A DNA stretch of 64,000 nt, taken from NCBI GenBank assembly GCA_900767415.1, contig CAAFYZ010000045.1, forward strand, positions 1 to 64,000, read 5' to 3'. Numbering within the stretch: the stretch's first letter is position 1; the number at the start of each line of letters is the position of its first letter. Positions 49,785 to 58,936 of this stretch are shown here, piece after piece. The notes below the pieces were generated by a model. The model was not told where the DNA came from. It saw only the letters and a list, made by a program, of their open reading frames with translations, and ran no database searches. The position numbers were made by a program, and so were the translations under genes. The stretch is from Clostridia bacterium. GTDB taxonomy: Bacteria > Bacillota > Clostridia > Oscillospirales > CAG-272.

Positions 49785-52160
49785 TTATCCGATGGTATAC
49801 ACCAGATTCAGGGGGGCAAGCGCGGCGGCGATCTTCTCGGTCTCGGGGGCGAGCTCCTGTTTTGTCAGGGTGCGCTCGCGCGAGAGGAAGGAGAAGCGCA
49901 GGGTCAGCGTCTCGGCGCCTTCCGTCTCGTAGGCGTCCTGCATCTTCACGTCGGAGAGAAGGGCGGGGGACGTCTCTTTTGCCGCCCGTTTTACTGCGTC
50001 GAAGTCGACGGCGGAGAGGTCGGCGCGGAAGGTCATGTCGATGTCGATCGCGGGGAACTTCGACGGTTCCGCATAGCGGATCGGCTCGGCTTTATGTTGT
50101 GAGAACTTCTGCGTGTTGATCTCGAAGAAGGCGAGATTTGCCTTTTTGTCGATCGCCTCGCGCACGGTGGGGTGCGGGACGGAGAGCGTGCCGAGCACCT
50201 CGCCGTCGATCAGAATGTCGTACACGTTCTGCGGGTGGGCATAGTCGGGGAGATTCTCTTCCGCCCGACGGAAGGTCGCATTCTTGTGGAGCAGATCGGT
50301 CGCGATCTCCGCGACGGCGTCGCGCATTCTGTAGAAGAGCGTCTCTTCGCTCTCGATGCGGGAGAAGAGGACGGCGCCGAGTTTTTTATATTCGTTGCAA
50401 TAGCCGTTTTCTTTCTTCCCTTCGACGGTATGACCGATCTCGAAGATGCCGAAGGTATCGGCATAGCCGCGGTTGTCCTTCGTAAAGGAGAGGAGCGTCG
50501 GGATCATCGACACGCGCAGATACTGATGATCGGGGGTCTGGGCGTTGATGATACGGACGTTCTCGGGCGTTCTGATGCCGAGCTCGCGGTTTTTCGCAAG
50601 GTCGGACCAGATGTAGGACTGCACCTCGTGCATACGGTAACTCTTCACGAGAAGATCCTTCATGCGATCTTCGTCCGACTTTTCTTTTTCTTTCAGAATC
50701 GGGTGCAGAGCGTTCTTTGAAGTCTTGACCTCGAAGTTGTCGTAGCCGTAAATACGGGTGATCTCTTCGATGATGTCGGCGCGGATCGTAACGTCCTTCG
50801 TCGCACGGAAGGAGGGAACTCTGACGGTGAAGACGCCCTTCTTTTTCGTAAGAGCGAAACCGAGACCCGAGAGGGTCTTCTCGATCTGCTCTTCCGAGAT
50901 GTCGATGCCGGTATAGCGATCCACATACTTTTTGTCAAAGGTGAGGACGATCTCGGGATAGCGGCGCACATAGCGGTCGGTAAAGGCGGAGGTAACTTTC
51001 GCCCCCTTGTCGCAAAGGGCGAGAAGGTACAGAAAGCGCGCCGTCGCCGCGGAGCAGAGCTCGGGATCCAGCATTTTTTCATACCGCATCGACGCGTCGG
51101 TGCGGAGACCGAGGCGGGTCGTCGTCTTGCGGACGCTGACGCCGTCAAAGGTCGCGGATTCGAGAAGGAGACTGTCGGTATCGTCCCCGATCTTCGATGC
51201 GTCGCCGCCCATGACGCCGGCGATTGCCACGGGTTTGTCTTTCGAGGTGATCATCAGCATCTTGTCGTCAATCGTGCGGTCGACGCCGTCAAGCGTGCGG
51301 AATGTAAAGTTTTCTTTGAATGTCTGCACTTCGATGCGGTCTACCTTGCGGCAGTCGAAGGCGTGCATCGGCTGTCCGAGTTCCAGCATGACGTAGTTTG
51401 TCAGGTCGGCAAGGAAGTTGATGGCGCGGGAACCGCAATAGTAGAGGCGGATGCGCATATTGACGGGCGAGATTTTGCGGCGGATATTCTCCACCCGGAC
51501 GGCGGTATAGCGATATACGAGGTCGGTCGCACGCACTTCGACGCCGACGGGAGGGAGCGCGTCATACGCCGCAAGATCGGCGGAGGGGACGGGGCGGAGC
51601 GCTCTGCCCGTGATGGTGGCGAATTCCCGCGCGATGCCGTAATGTCCCCACAGGTCGGGACGGTTGGTCAGCGACTTGTTGTCCACCTCGAAGATGATGT
51701 CGTCAAGATCGTAGACGCTCTTGATGTCGGTGCCGAGTGCGATGTCATCGGTAATCTCGAAAAGTCCCGAGTGATCGTCGCTCATGCCGAGCTCGGCTTC
51801 GGAACAGCACATACCGTAGGACTTGTAACCCGCGACGGTCGCGACCTCGATCTTATGTCCCGAGACACAGCCGCCGACGGTGGCGAAGGGGACTTTCATG
51901 CCGACGCGGACGTTCGGTGCGCCGCAGACGACGTCGAGGAGTTCTTTTCCCGTGTTGACCTTCAGCAGGTGGAGTTTTTTCGAGTCGGGGTGATTTTCGA
52001 CCGAGGCAATCTCGGCGACGATGACGCCGTAGGTGTCCTCGCCTTTGACATAGATGTCTTCGACCTCGGCGGTGGAGAGCGTAAAGTTGCGGATCAGTGC
52101 CTTTCTGTCAAGCCCCGAGAGGTCGACGAAATCTCCGATCCAGTTCATGGATAAAAACAT
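49785..52160 (-). CDS. pheT: Phenylalanine-tRNA ligase beta subunit
   Basis: 791 aa, ATG 52160 with AAGGAGAAGAAAG upstream. Domain order is standard: N-terminal segment, EMAP-type tRNA-binding domain (about 40-150, with GTDIKSVYD at its end), B3/B4 editing domain (about 210-380, containing YYCGSRAINFLADLTNYVMLELGQPMHAFD), B5 (about 400-475), a catalytic-like core and a C-terminal ferredoxin-fold anticodon-binding domain (about 695-790, FPAIDIDMTF). With PheS it forms the alpha2-beta2 enzyme that charges and proofreads Phe-tRNA. It follows pheS by 17 bases. Confidence 0.97.
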   Translation of the reverse strand: MFLSMNWIGDFVDLSGLDRKALIRNFTLSTAEVEDIYVKGEDTYGVIVAEIASVENHPDSKKLHLLKVNTGKELLDVVCGAPNVRVGMKVPFATVGGCVSGHKIEVATVAGYKSYGMCCSEAELGMSDDHSGLFEITDDIALGTDIKSVYDLDDIIFEVDNKSLTNRPDLWGHYGIAREFATITGRALRPVPSADLAAYDALPPVGVEVRATDLVYRYTAVRVENIRRKISPVNMRIRLYYCGSRAINFLADLTNYVMLELGQPMHAFDCRKVDRIEVQTFKENFTFRTLDGVDRTIDDKMLMITSKDKPVAIAGVMGGDASKIGDDTDSLLLESATFDGVSVRKTTTRLGLRTDASMRYEKMLDPELCSAATARFLYLLALCDKGAKVTSAFTDRYVRRYPEIVLTFDKKYVDRYTGIDISEEQIEKTLSGLGFALTKKKGVFTVRVPSFRATKDVTIRADIIEEITRIYGYDNFEVKTSKNALHPILKEKEKSDEDRMKDLLVKSYRMHEVQSYIWSDLAKNRELGIRTPENVRIINAQTPDHQYLRVSMIPTLLSFTKDNRGYADTFGIFEIGHTVEGKKENGYCNEYKKLGAVLFSRIESEETLFYRMRDAVAEIATDLLHKNATFRRAEENLPDYAHPQNVYDILIDGEVLGTLSVPHPTVREAIDKKANLAFFEINTQKFSQHKAEPIRYAEPSKFPAIDIDMTFRADLSAVDFDAVKRAAKETSPALLSDVKMQDAYETEGAETLTLRFSFLSRERTLTKQELAPETEKIAAALAPLNLVYTIG

Positions 52161-52177
52161 CTTTCTTCTCCTTTCCG

Positions 52178-53200
52178 TCAGAGCGATTCAAACTGCGAGA
52201 GTGCTTTCAGATTCCCGCTGTTGAAGTCACGGATATCCTTGATGCCGTATTTCATCATGGCAAGACGGGTCAGACCGAGCCCGAAGGCAAAGCCCGTGTA
52301 TTTTTCGGTGTCGATCCCGCCCTCTTTCAGCACGTTCGGATGGATCATGCCGCAGGGGCAGAGTTCGAGCCACCCGGAGTTTTTGCAGGAGGGACAGCCG
52401 ACACCGCCGCAGATCAGACAGTTGATGTCTAGTTCAAATCCCGGTTCGGTAAAAGGGAAGAACCCGGGGCGCAGGCGCACTTTGATGTCCCGCTTGAACA
52501 CTTCGGAGAGCATCGTCTTCATGAAGTAGATGAGGTTGGAGATCGAGATGTCCTCGTCGATCATCATACCTTCCATCTGAAAGAAGGTGTTCTCGTGACA
52601 GGCGTCGGTGGATTCGTTGCGGAAGCAACGACCGGGGAAAATCGCGCGCAGGGGCGCGCCGTATTTTTTCATGATCGCGTTCTGCGCCGCGGAAGTCTGC
52701 GTTTTCAAAAGTTGCCCGTTCTCGAGATAATACGTATCCTGCATATCGCGCGCGGGGTGGTGCTTCGGGATGTTGAGTGCTTCAAAACATTCGTAGTCGT
52801 CGACGATCTCGGCGTAATCCTCAATGGTAAAGCCCATGCCGACGAACACTTCTTCCACCTCGCGGGTCGCGAGGGTGATCGGGTGATAGGAGCCGAACTC
52901 TTTTTCCGCTGTGAGGGTGGGATTGTACTTTTTCGCACGGCGGATCTCTGCGTTCAGTTTTGCCGTACGGAGCGTCTCTTTTGCCGAGGCAACGGCACCT
53001 TCCGCCTCACACTTGAATTCGTTGATGAGTTGTCCCGCACTCTTTTTGTCGGAGACGTTGCGCAGATCCTGCATCAGCTCGGCAACGTATCCTTTTTTGC
53101 CGAGGAAGCCGACGCGCACGCTTTCCAGTGCTTCTTCGTCTTTCGCGTCCGCGAGCGCGGCGCCGAGACGTCTCTTGAGTTCTTCGATTCTTTCCTTCAT
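52178..53200 (-). CDS. pheS: Phenylalanine-tRNA ligase alpha subunit
   Basis: 340 aa, ATG 53200. A class II synthetase: an N-terminal coiled coil (1-90) precedes the catalytic core, with HPARDMQDTYYLENG, GRCFRNESTDACHENTFFQMEGMMID (motif 2) and GFAFGLGLTRLAMMKYGI (motif 3). The CLICGGVGCPSCKNSGWLE stretch adds a CxxC-type pair seen in some bacterial PheS proteins. It activates phenylalanine and transfers it to tRNA-Phe. It is the first gene of pheST, with a promoter overlapping the end of the neighbouring coaD region. The leader of about 80 bases is too short for a T-box. Confidence 0.97.
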   Translation of the reverse strand: MKERIEELKRRLGAALADAKDEEALESVRVGFLGKKGYVAELMQDLRNVSDKKSAGQLINEFKCEAEGAVASAKETLRTAKLNAEIRRAKKYNPTLTAEKEFGSYHPITLATREVEEVFVGMGFTIEDYAEIVDDYECFEALNIPKHHPARDMQDTYYLENGQLLKTQTSAAQNAIMKKYGAPLRAIFPGRCFRNESTDACHENTFFQMEGMMIDEDISISNLIYFMKTMLSEVFKRDIKVRLRPGFFPFTEPGFELDINCLICGGVGCPSCKNSGWLELCPCGMIHPNVLKEGGIDTEKYTGFAFGLGLTRLAMMKYGIKDIRDFNSGNLKALSQFESL

Positions 53201-53285
53201 ACACAGTCCTCGTTCTTTCGGACAGAACCCTGTCCGGTATTCGGTCTTGCGCGTAATATAACATAATATAAAGCGATAATAACTA

Positions 53286-53314
53286 ATTATATCCGATTTT
53301 TAGGGGTTTGTCAA
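53286..53314 (-). promoter_or_regulatory. Promoter of pheST
   Basis: Minus strand TTGACA (53309-53314), 17 bp, TATAAT (53286-53291). The -35 box overlaps the stop codon of the upstream fusion gene. Confidence 0.8.
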
Positions 53315-54468
53315 TGCTTTTCTTCCCGATTTTTCAGGAATGCGAGCACCTTTTCGGGCAGGATCCCCGAAAGGTCGCCCCCCTCGGCGAGCAGGCGTCT
53401 TGCGAGCGTGGAGGAGACGTCGCGCAACTCTTTTTCACAGGGGAGAAGGTCGGTGGTGACACCGCCGTGTTCGGCATTCCACTCTGCCTGCTTTTCTTCG
53501 TAGGCGAGATCGGCGTCGTTCCGATAGCCCTTGATGATTTTACGAATGTGATGATCCCGCATATAGTCGATGACGAGCCCTGCGCTCTCCGTAACCAGCA
53601 CGTTGTCGAGGTCGTCGGTCGCGAGCATCAGCATGGCGAGTCGGTCGGAGAGGGAAAAGAGGGGCGTTTTGTCGGGGTTGACGAACACGGTGACAAAGAC
53701 CTCTTCGTATTCCGCCGCCGCACGGCGGATGATGTCCAGATGCCCGAGCGTCACGGGGTCGTACGTCCCGGGCAAAATCACGCGTTCCTTCTTCTTTTCG
53801 CGGGACGACTCTTCGACGAGTGCTTTTTCTGTCTCGGGCACGGCAACTTCCGTCACGACGATTTCCGCCGCCCGGACGGATTCCTCTTCCGGCTTTTCTT
53901 CTTTTTTCCCTTTCCCACGGTAAAGAAGGATTTCGATTCCCGTCTTTTTTCCGTAGCGGGTGGATTTCAGCACTTCGAAGTTGCCGGCACTCTCCGGCGT
54001 CGGAACCTCTTCGCCGCATTCCATGACGACGAGAGCGCCGGGGGCGAGAAGATCTTCCCGCACGAGACGGCAGAGTGCGTCGGTACACGCCTGCATGGCG
54101 TAGGGCGGGTCGAGGAACACGAGGTCAAAAGGCACGACCTTCCCTCCCGCCTTGCGAAGGTAATTGCGATAGTCGCTGACGAGCGTGCGGCACTTTTCCC
54201 GAAAGCCGGTGGCGGCGATATTCTTTTTGACGAGTGCTATCGCGTCCGACGACGCATCGACGAACATCGCGCTCGCCGCTCCGCGCGAGAGGGCTTCCAG
54301 TCCGAGCTGTCCGCACCCGGCGAAGAGGTCGAGTACCCGCCGCCCTTCGATGTCGAACTGGATGGAGGAGAACATCGCCTCTTTGATCCGATCCGAGGTC
54401 GGTCGCGTCGTCTCTCCTTCCAGAGTGAGAAGACGCTTTCCTTTGGCAGAACCTGTGATAATTCTCAT
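53311..54468 (-). CDS. Fusion of 16S rRNA methyltransferase RsmD and phosphopantetheine adenylyltransferase CoaD
   Basis: 385 aa in a single uninterrupted frame. Residues 1-185 are RsmD: MRIITGSAKGKRL, RPTSDRIKEAMFSSI, the SAM loop DLFAGCGQLGLEA (47-59) and the catalytic DPPY (120-123), which methylate G966 of 16S rRNA. Residues about 186-228 form a charged Lys/Glu linker. Residues 229-385 are CoaD: LPGTYDPVTLGHLDI with the nucleotidyltransferase T-x-G-H (240-243), IKGYRNDADLAYE and VSST, the enzyme that makes dephospho-CoA from phosphopantetheine and ATP. These genes are usually neighbours in Bacillota, so the fusion is a small step. The start codon overlaps the uvrC stop (ATGA). Confidence 0.92.
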   Translation of the reverse strand: MRIITGSAKGKRLLTLEGETTRPTSDRIKEAMFSSIQFDIEGRRVLDLFAGCGQLGLEALSRGAASAMFVDASSDAIALVKKNIAATGFREKCRTLVSDYRNYLRKAGGKVVPFDLVFLDPPYAMQACTDALCRLVREDLLAPGALVVMECGEEVPTPESAGNFEVLKSTRYGKKTGIEILLYRGKGKKEEKPEEESVRAAEIVVTEVAVPETEKALVEESSREKKKERVILPGTYDPVTLGHLDIIRRAAAEYEEVFVTVFVNPDKTPLFSLSDRLAMLMLATDDLDNVLVTESAGLVIDYMRDHHIRKIIKGYRNDADLAYEEKQAEWNAEHGGVTTDLLPCEKELRDVSSTLARRLLAEGGDLSGILPEKVLAFLKNREEKH

Positions 54469-56294
54469 GCTTTCTTCTCCTTATGAAAATAATTGTATAC
54501 ATTTTCCGCATCTTTTTCGGAAATTCCTTTGATTTTTGCGAGCTCTTTTGCCGTGCTTGTCTTCACTTTTGCGAGCGGCATTTCCGAAAGAAGAAGTTTT
54601 GCTTTTGCGGGGCCGATCCCCTCGATCTTCTCAAGGACAGAGTGCGTCAGGGTACGGCGTTTTGCCGCGCCCGCCGCACCGACGGCGAAGCGGTGGACCT
54701 CTTCCTGAATTTTGAAGATCAGAGCGTAGACGGGCATCTCGGTCGCGATGGAGATCTCACGCGTCCCGTCGGTCAGTGCGCGCGTTTTATGATAGTCGTC
54801 CTTCACCATGCCGAAGGTCGGGATTTCGAGATTCAGAGACGAGAGCACCTCACGTACGACTCCGACGTGCGTCGCTCCGCCGTCGATCAGGAGGACGTCG
54901 GGGGTCTCGCCGAGGGAGGCGGTGCCGTCTCCGATGTGGGAGAGACGGCGGGTGAGTGCCTCCCGCATGGAGGCGTAATCGTCCGCTCCTTCGGTGGTTT
55001 TGATGCGGAAGAGACGGTAGTCGCTTTTTTTCAGCCGCCCGTTCTCGTAGACGACCATGGAGGCGGTGATCGCCTCGTTGCCGTAATTGGAAATATCGTA
55101 CGCTTCCATGCGGCGGGGGAGTTCTGGCAGACCGAGCAGTGTCGAAAGACGGGCGAGACTCTTGTCTTCCCGCTCTCCTTCGAGACGGTATTGCCTTGCC
55201 GCTTCCGCCGCGTTTTCTTCGGCGAGTTCCGCCAGTCGCTTCGCGTCCCCGCGCTCGGGCGTGCGGACGTTGACGCGGTGTTCCGCGAGCAGACAGAGGT
55301 ATTCCGCGAGCAGGGAGAGCGCGTCCTCCGAGAGAGGAAAGGCGAGCAGTACCTCCCGCGGGATCCGTCCCGTCGTCTCGTAATGCGAGGCGATCAGAGA
55401 GACGGTACCGTCCTCTTCGGTCAGGGCGTCCGCACTGAGGATAAACTCGTTTTTGTTGATGAGTGCCCCGTCCCGCACCGAGAGCAGGGAGAGGACGCTC
55501 TCCGTCTCCGAGAGGTAAAGTCCGAATACGTCGCGGTCAAAATGTTCGTCCGCGACCACTTTTTGTTTTTCTTTGAGCAGCTCCAAGGCGCGCAGACTGT
55601 CGCGCAGAGCGGCGGCACGCTCGTATTCCTCCGCCTCGGCGGCTCTCAGCATATCTTCTTCGATGACCTTCGCCGTGTCGCGGATATTGCCGTCGAGGAC
55701 GGATTCCGCCCGACGGACGAGGTCGCGGTAGTCTTCGGCACTCACCTTACCGGTGCAGGGGGCGACGCACCTGCCCATATCGCGGAGCAGGCAGGGACGC
55801 TCACGCCCGATGTCGCGGGGGAAAGAACGCTTGCACACCGCGAGGGTAAAAATCTTCGACACCGTTTCGAGGGCGGCGTGCGCGCCCGACGACCCCTGGT
55901 ACGGACCGTAATAGCGCGCCCTGTCGCTCTTGCGTTCTCTCGTGACGAAGAGTTTCGGATATTCTTCGTTTGTCACCTTGATATAAGGATAGGATTTTGC
56001 GTCTTTGAGTTTGATGTTGTATTTCGGCGAGTGTTTTTTGATCAGGACGTTCTCAAGGGTCAGTGCCTCGATCTCCGTGTGGCACAGAATGTAGTCGAAG
56101 TCCGCGACGAGCGAAACCATGCGCGCGGTCTTTTGCGTGTGATGATTGCCCGTAAAATAAGAGGTCACGCGGTTTTTGAGTTTTTTCGACTTCCCGACGT
56201 AAAGAATGACGCCGTCACGGTTCTTCATCAGATAGACACCGGGCGTCTCGGGAAGAGAATTGGCTTTGTCGCGCAGGCGTTCAAGCGTTGTCAT
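54465..56294 (-). CDS. uvrC: UvrABC excinuclease subunit C
   Basis: 609 aa from ATG 56294 (AAAGGAGCCGCC upstream; the ORF start six codons earlier lacks spacing). The N-terminal GIY-YIG nuclease shows GVYLMKNRDGVILYVGKSKKLKNRV, a UVR motif lies near residues 200-235, the RNase H-like C-terminal nuclease is at about 380-540 (AYDISNYGNEA, LLIDGGATHV) and a helix-hairpin-helix pair ends the protein (EKIEGIGPAKAKLLL). It makes both cuts around bulky DNA lesions marked by UvrB. The gene overlaps the rsmD-coaD fusion by four bases. Confidence 0.97.
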   Translation of the reverse strand: MTTLERLRDKANSLPETPGVYLMKNRDGVILYVGKSKKLKNRVTSYFTGNHHTQKTARMVSLVADFDYILCHTEIEALTLENVLIKKHSPKYNIKLKDAKSYPYIKVTNEEYPKLFVTRERKSDRARYYGPYQGSSGAHAALETVSKIFTLAVCKRSFPRDIGRERPCLLRDMGRCVAPCTGKVSAEDYRDLVRRAESVLDGNIRDTAKVIEEDMLRAAEAEEYERAAALRDSLRALELLKEKQKVVADEHFDRDVFGLYLSETESVLSLLSVRDGALINKNEFILSADALTEEDGTVSLIASHYETTGRIPREVLLAFPLSEDALSLLAEYLCLLAEHRVNVRTPERGDAKRLAELAEENAAEAARQYRLEGEREDKSLARLSTLLGLPELPRRMEAYDISNYGNEAITASMVVYENGRLKKSDYRLFRIKTTEGADDYASMREALTRRLSHIGDGTASLGETPDVLLIDGGATHVGVVREVLSSLNLEIPTFGMVKDDYHKTRALTDGTREISIATEMPVYALIFKIQEEVHRFAVGAAGAAKRRTLTHSVLEKIEGIGPAKAKLLLSEMPLAKVKTSTAKELAKIKGISEKDAENVYNYFHKEKKA

Positions 56295-56326
56295 GGCGGC
56301 TCCTTTCTGCAAAAGCGGAATTCAGA

Positions 56327-56392
56327 GAAACGGGGCGTCACTCTCCCGAGAACGCAAAAATCGCGTTCTCCTCACGAGTGACGCCCCGTTTC
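56327..56392 (-). terminator. Branched hairpin between ptsH and uvrC
   Basis: GAAACGGGGCGTCA pairs with TGACGCCCCGTTTC, with a second nested stem (GAGAACGC/GCGTTCTC) inside. Only a short T-run follows on the minus strand, so it may be a leaky terminator or an mRNA processing site. Confidence 0.6.
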
Positions 56393-56414
56393 CGTATGTG
56401 ACGCCGGTCGAGGG

Positions 56415-56681
56415 TCACATGTCGGCAAAACCGCCGTCGATCAATGTGGCAAGCCCGTTGACGGCATCTGCCTCATCGGGTCCGTCTGCCATCAGAGTGA
56501 CGGTCGTCCCCTTCACAATACCGAGCGAGAGAACGCCGAGCAAACTTTTGGCATTGACGCGGCAATCTTCTTTTTCCACCCAGACGGAACTCTTGTAGGA
56601 ATTCGCTTTCTGGACAAAGAAGGTGGCGGGTCTGGCGTGCAGCCCCACGCTGTTCTGAATGCTCACATTGCGAGAAATCAT
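56415..56681 (-). CDS. ptsH: Phosphocarrier protein HPr
   Basis: 88 aa. His15 in GLHARPATFF is the site phosphorylated by PEP and enzyme I, and Ser46 in AKSLLGVLSLGI is the site of HPr kinase. Both are kept, so it can serve sugar transport and catabolite control. Length is normal. It is encoded alone, away from ptsI, with its own promoter; the only downstream gene in the same direction is uvrC, after a hairpin. Confidence 0.95.
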   Translation of the reverse strand: MISRNVSIQNSVGLHARPATFFVQKANSYKSSVWVEKEDCRVNAKSLLGVLSLGIVKGTTVTLMADGPDEADAVNGLATLIDGGFADM

Positions 56682-57043
56682 AGTTTTCGCTCCTTAGCCG
56701 TTTTCAATACAATCAGTATACCAAATTGTGAAAAAAAAATCAATACTTTTTCCGAAAAAAACGCACCCGACGCGCAAAATCAGACAAAACTGCCGTTTTC
56801 CGCCTCTTTTTTCGTGAAAAAACAGGAAAAACGCACAAAGACGCCCCACCGAAGAAAAAAGAGAAAAAATCGGCGCACGGGAAAGTCGGACGGCAGAATT
56901 TTCCGCTTTCCGAACGCTTTTTCGGCGAAAAACCCCACCGCAAAAAGAGAAAAACGGGAAGCCGGCAAGCAAAAAAGCAACGACAAGCGGCGGCATCGCC
57001 GCCTCCGTCTTTTTGCATAAACCACAAAAATGTAAAGAATACT
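56682..57043. other. A-rich gap of about 360 bases upstream of ptsH
   Basis: Contains the ptsH promoter and long A/T runs with several short GAAAAA-TTTTTC hairpins. Overlapping 80-125-codon frames on both strands have low-complexity composition and no RBS, so no gene is called. Confidence 0.55.
56715..56743 (-). promoter_or_regulatory. Promoter of ptsH
   Basis: Minus strand TTGATT (56738-56743), a 17-bp T-rich spacer and TATACT (56715-56720). Confidence 0.65.
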
Positions 57044-57049
57044 TTACAA
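57030..57049 (-). repeat. Stop-codon dyad at the end of the 57044 gene
   Basis: On the minus strand TTGTAAAG-TATT-CTTTACAT, with the TAA being the stop codon of the membrane protein gene, as in malQ. Confidence 0.65.
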
Positions 57050-58912
57050 AAACTTATCCGAGATTAAAATATCGGCGACCGACGCGTCCGCACTGCGGTC
57101 ATCGCCGTAGTAGATCAGTCGCTCGTCTCTGTCCTGCTTCGCAAGGCGGAGGGTCGCCGACCCGATGCCGAAGAGGACGAAGAAGAGGTAGATCGTCACG
57201 GGATTCGCGAAAATATTTTCCGTCATACCGTAGACGAGGAGAGCGACCGACGCCACCGACACCGCGACGGCGTGCGTACCGACCGAGGACGAGGGGAGAT
57301 AGCGGGCGTAGAAAGAAAGGTGATGCGCTCTGACGATGAGAAGGAAGAGGAAAAACAGAAGAGCGATTCCGCCCGCCTCGCACCCGATCTCAAGGAAGAG
57401 GTTGCCGGCGTCCGTCGCCGTGACCCCTGCGGGGAGATAGGACGAGAGCGCATCGCGCAGAGCGTCTTCTCCGATCCCCGTGCCGAGGAAGGGGTGATCG
57501 CGAAAGAGTGCGAGCGCGGCTTTGATATTCGCCTGTGCCGTCGCCGCACGGTCCGCTCCCGAAAGCAGGAAGGAAAGACACCACGAGCGCGCCGCGGAGG
57601 GGAGAAGGAAGATCCCGTAGGGCAAAAGGACGAGCAGAGCGAGGAAGACACCCGGGGCGCGCCGCACCGTTTTCAGCACGGCGTAAGCGGCAAGGGCAAA
57701 CAGAAGAGCAAGGCACGCGCCGCGCTCCCCCGTAAAACAGAGTGCCGTGCCCTGCAACAGGGCGAGAAACAGGCAGGAGACACGCAGGGAAACGGGACGC
57801 TGGCGGTCGAGTGCGCGGGAGACGGTCAGAATGATGACGGCGAGCAGATAGACGGCGAAGACGTCGGGGGTCTCAAACGTACCGGTCACATGACCGTCGA
57901 CAAGACCGGAGATCTCCCGCCCGAAGAGAGGATAAGATTCTTTCCCCGCCGCGATCTGAAAGACGGCGAAAAGAGAGATGGGAAAAGACGCATAAATCAG
58001 CGCGTGGAAGACACCGTCGACGAGGCGCCGGTTCGCGATCAGATTGCCGGCGAAAGTATAGCCGAACAGAAGGAGGACGACGTACCATGCCGCCCGGAAG
58101 GCAGGAAGACCCGCGGCGGCACCGCCGATCAGCACAAACAAAGCGAACAGGGTAAGGACGCTGTCATACTGTTCGAGCGAGAGAACGCGGTTGCCTCTTG
58201 CGACCTTTCTGAAAAAGGAGAGAAGACCGCAGAGGACGAGAGCCGTGAGGGTGATCGACGGATCTTTCAGCATCGGGAGATACGGGAGAAGAATCAGAGT
58301 GAGGAAGAAGGGAAATTCCGGTGCCGAAAGGGCAAGGAAGAAGAAGAGGAGAGCCGGCGGCAACAGCAGAGCGTGCGGCATGGAGACGAAAAATCCGAAG
58401 AGCGCAACCCCTGCGCCGCAGAAGGCGGAGATGGTGCCGGGCAGTGACGGTACCGCCTCTGCCGGGTGCATACGGCGCAGACAGAAAAATTCAAAAAACA
58501 AAGAGTCCGTCAGACGGATATTCTGCAGGACGAGGCAGAGCGGACGCCCGCTTAAAAGGAGCGGGATCGCAAGCAAGGAGACGACAGCCCCCGAAAGAAG
58601 AGGAAAAAAGACGTCGGCGCCTTCGACCGAATAGTATTTTGAAAAGTTGAGAAGTAGCGTCAGAAGACCGAACGAAAGAAGATACAGCCCGACGGAACGG
58701 CACGAAATGTAAACTATTGATTGCAAAAAGTCGTGAACCGACTGTAAAATGCGATTATTTTTTCGCGAGTGGCGTCGGCGGAAGAGTGTGATACCGCTGA
58801 TCTTCTTTGCGTAAAATTTTCTGCCGAGCAGACGCGCCGTCCGCGCGTCGGAGAGGGTAGGGTCTACCGGTTCATAACCGAGAAACAGGCGTCTCGCAAG
58901 AGAGGACTTCAT
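57044..58912 (-). CDS. Second O-antigen ligase / polymerase-like membrane protein
   Basis: 622 aa, ATG 58912 with AGGAGGCGGCGT upstream. A basic cytoplasmic N-terminus of about 65 residues precedes roughly twelve hydrophobic helices. The C-terminal loop contains LALFRDHPFLGTGIGEDALRDAL and DAGNLFLEIGCEAGGIALL, the P-x-x-G-x-G and glycine pattern of the Wzy/WaaL family. It would polymerise or transfer lipid-linked glycans at the membrane. It follows trmD by 24 bases in the slot where rplS usually stands. Together with the 36314 protein it makes two such polymerases in this window. Confidence 0.85.
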   Translation of the reverse strand: MKSSLARRLFLGYEPVDPTLSDARTARLLGRKFYAKKISGITLFRRRHSRKNNRILQSVHDFLQSIVYISCRSVGLYLLSFGLLTLLLNFSKYYSVEGADVFFPLLSGAVVSLLAIPLLLSGRPLCLVLQNIRLTDSLFFEFFCLRRMHPAEAVPSLPGTISAFCGAGVALFGFFVSMPHALLLPPALLFFFLALSAPEFPFFLTLILLPYLPMLKDPSITLTALVLCGLLSFFRKVARGNRVLSLEQYDSVLTLFALFVLIGGAAAGLPAFRAAWYVVLLLFGYTFAGNLIANRRLVDGVFHALIYASFPISLFAVFQIAAGKESYPLFGREISGLVDGHVTGTFETPDVFAVYLLAVIILTVSRALDRQRPVSLRVSCLFLALLQGTALCFTGERGACLALLFALAAYAVLKTVRRAPGVFLALLVLLPYGIFLLPSAARSWCLSFLLSGADRAATAQANIKAALALFRDHPFLGTGIGEDALRDALSSYLPAGVTATDAGNLFLEIGCEAGGIALLFFLFLLIVRAHHLSFYARYLPSSSVGTHAVAVSVASVALLVYGMTENIFANPVTIYLFFVLFGIGSATLRLAKQDRDERLIYYGDDRSADASVADILISDKFL

Positions 58913-58936
58913 ACGCCGCCTCCTTTCTTAATCGTT

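Noticed and set aside
53201..53285. T-box riboswitch upstream of pheS
   Set aside because: The leader from the promoter to the start is only about 80 bases, with one 7-bp hairpin and no room for stem I, the T-box sequence and a terminator.
56694..56996. 100-codon frame in the gap upstream of ptsH
   Set aside because: Phe/Arg-rich low-complexity product, several competing frames on both strands and no RBS.
58705..58730. TGTAAAC-N6-TTGCAAAA resembling the stop-proximal dyad
   Set aside because: It lies inside the coding region of the 57044 membrane protein, away from any stop, and its arms do not pair well; probably chance.
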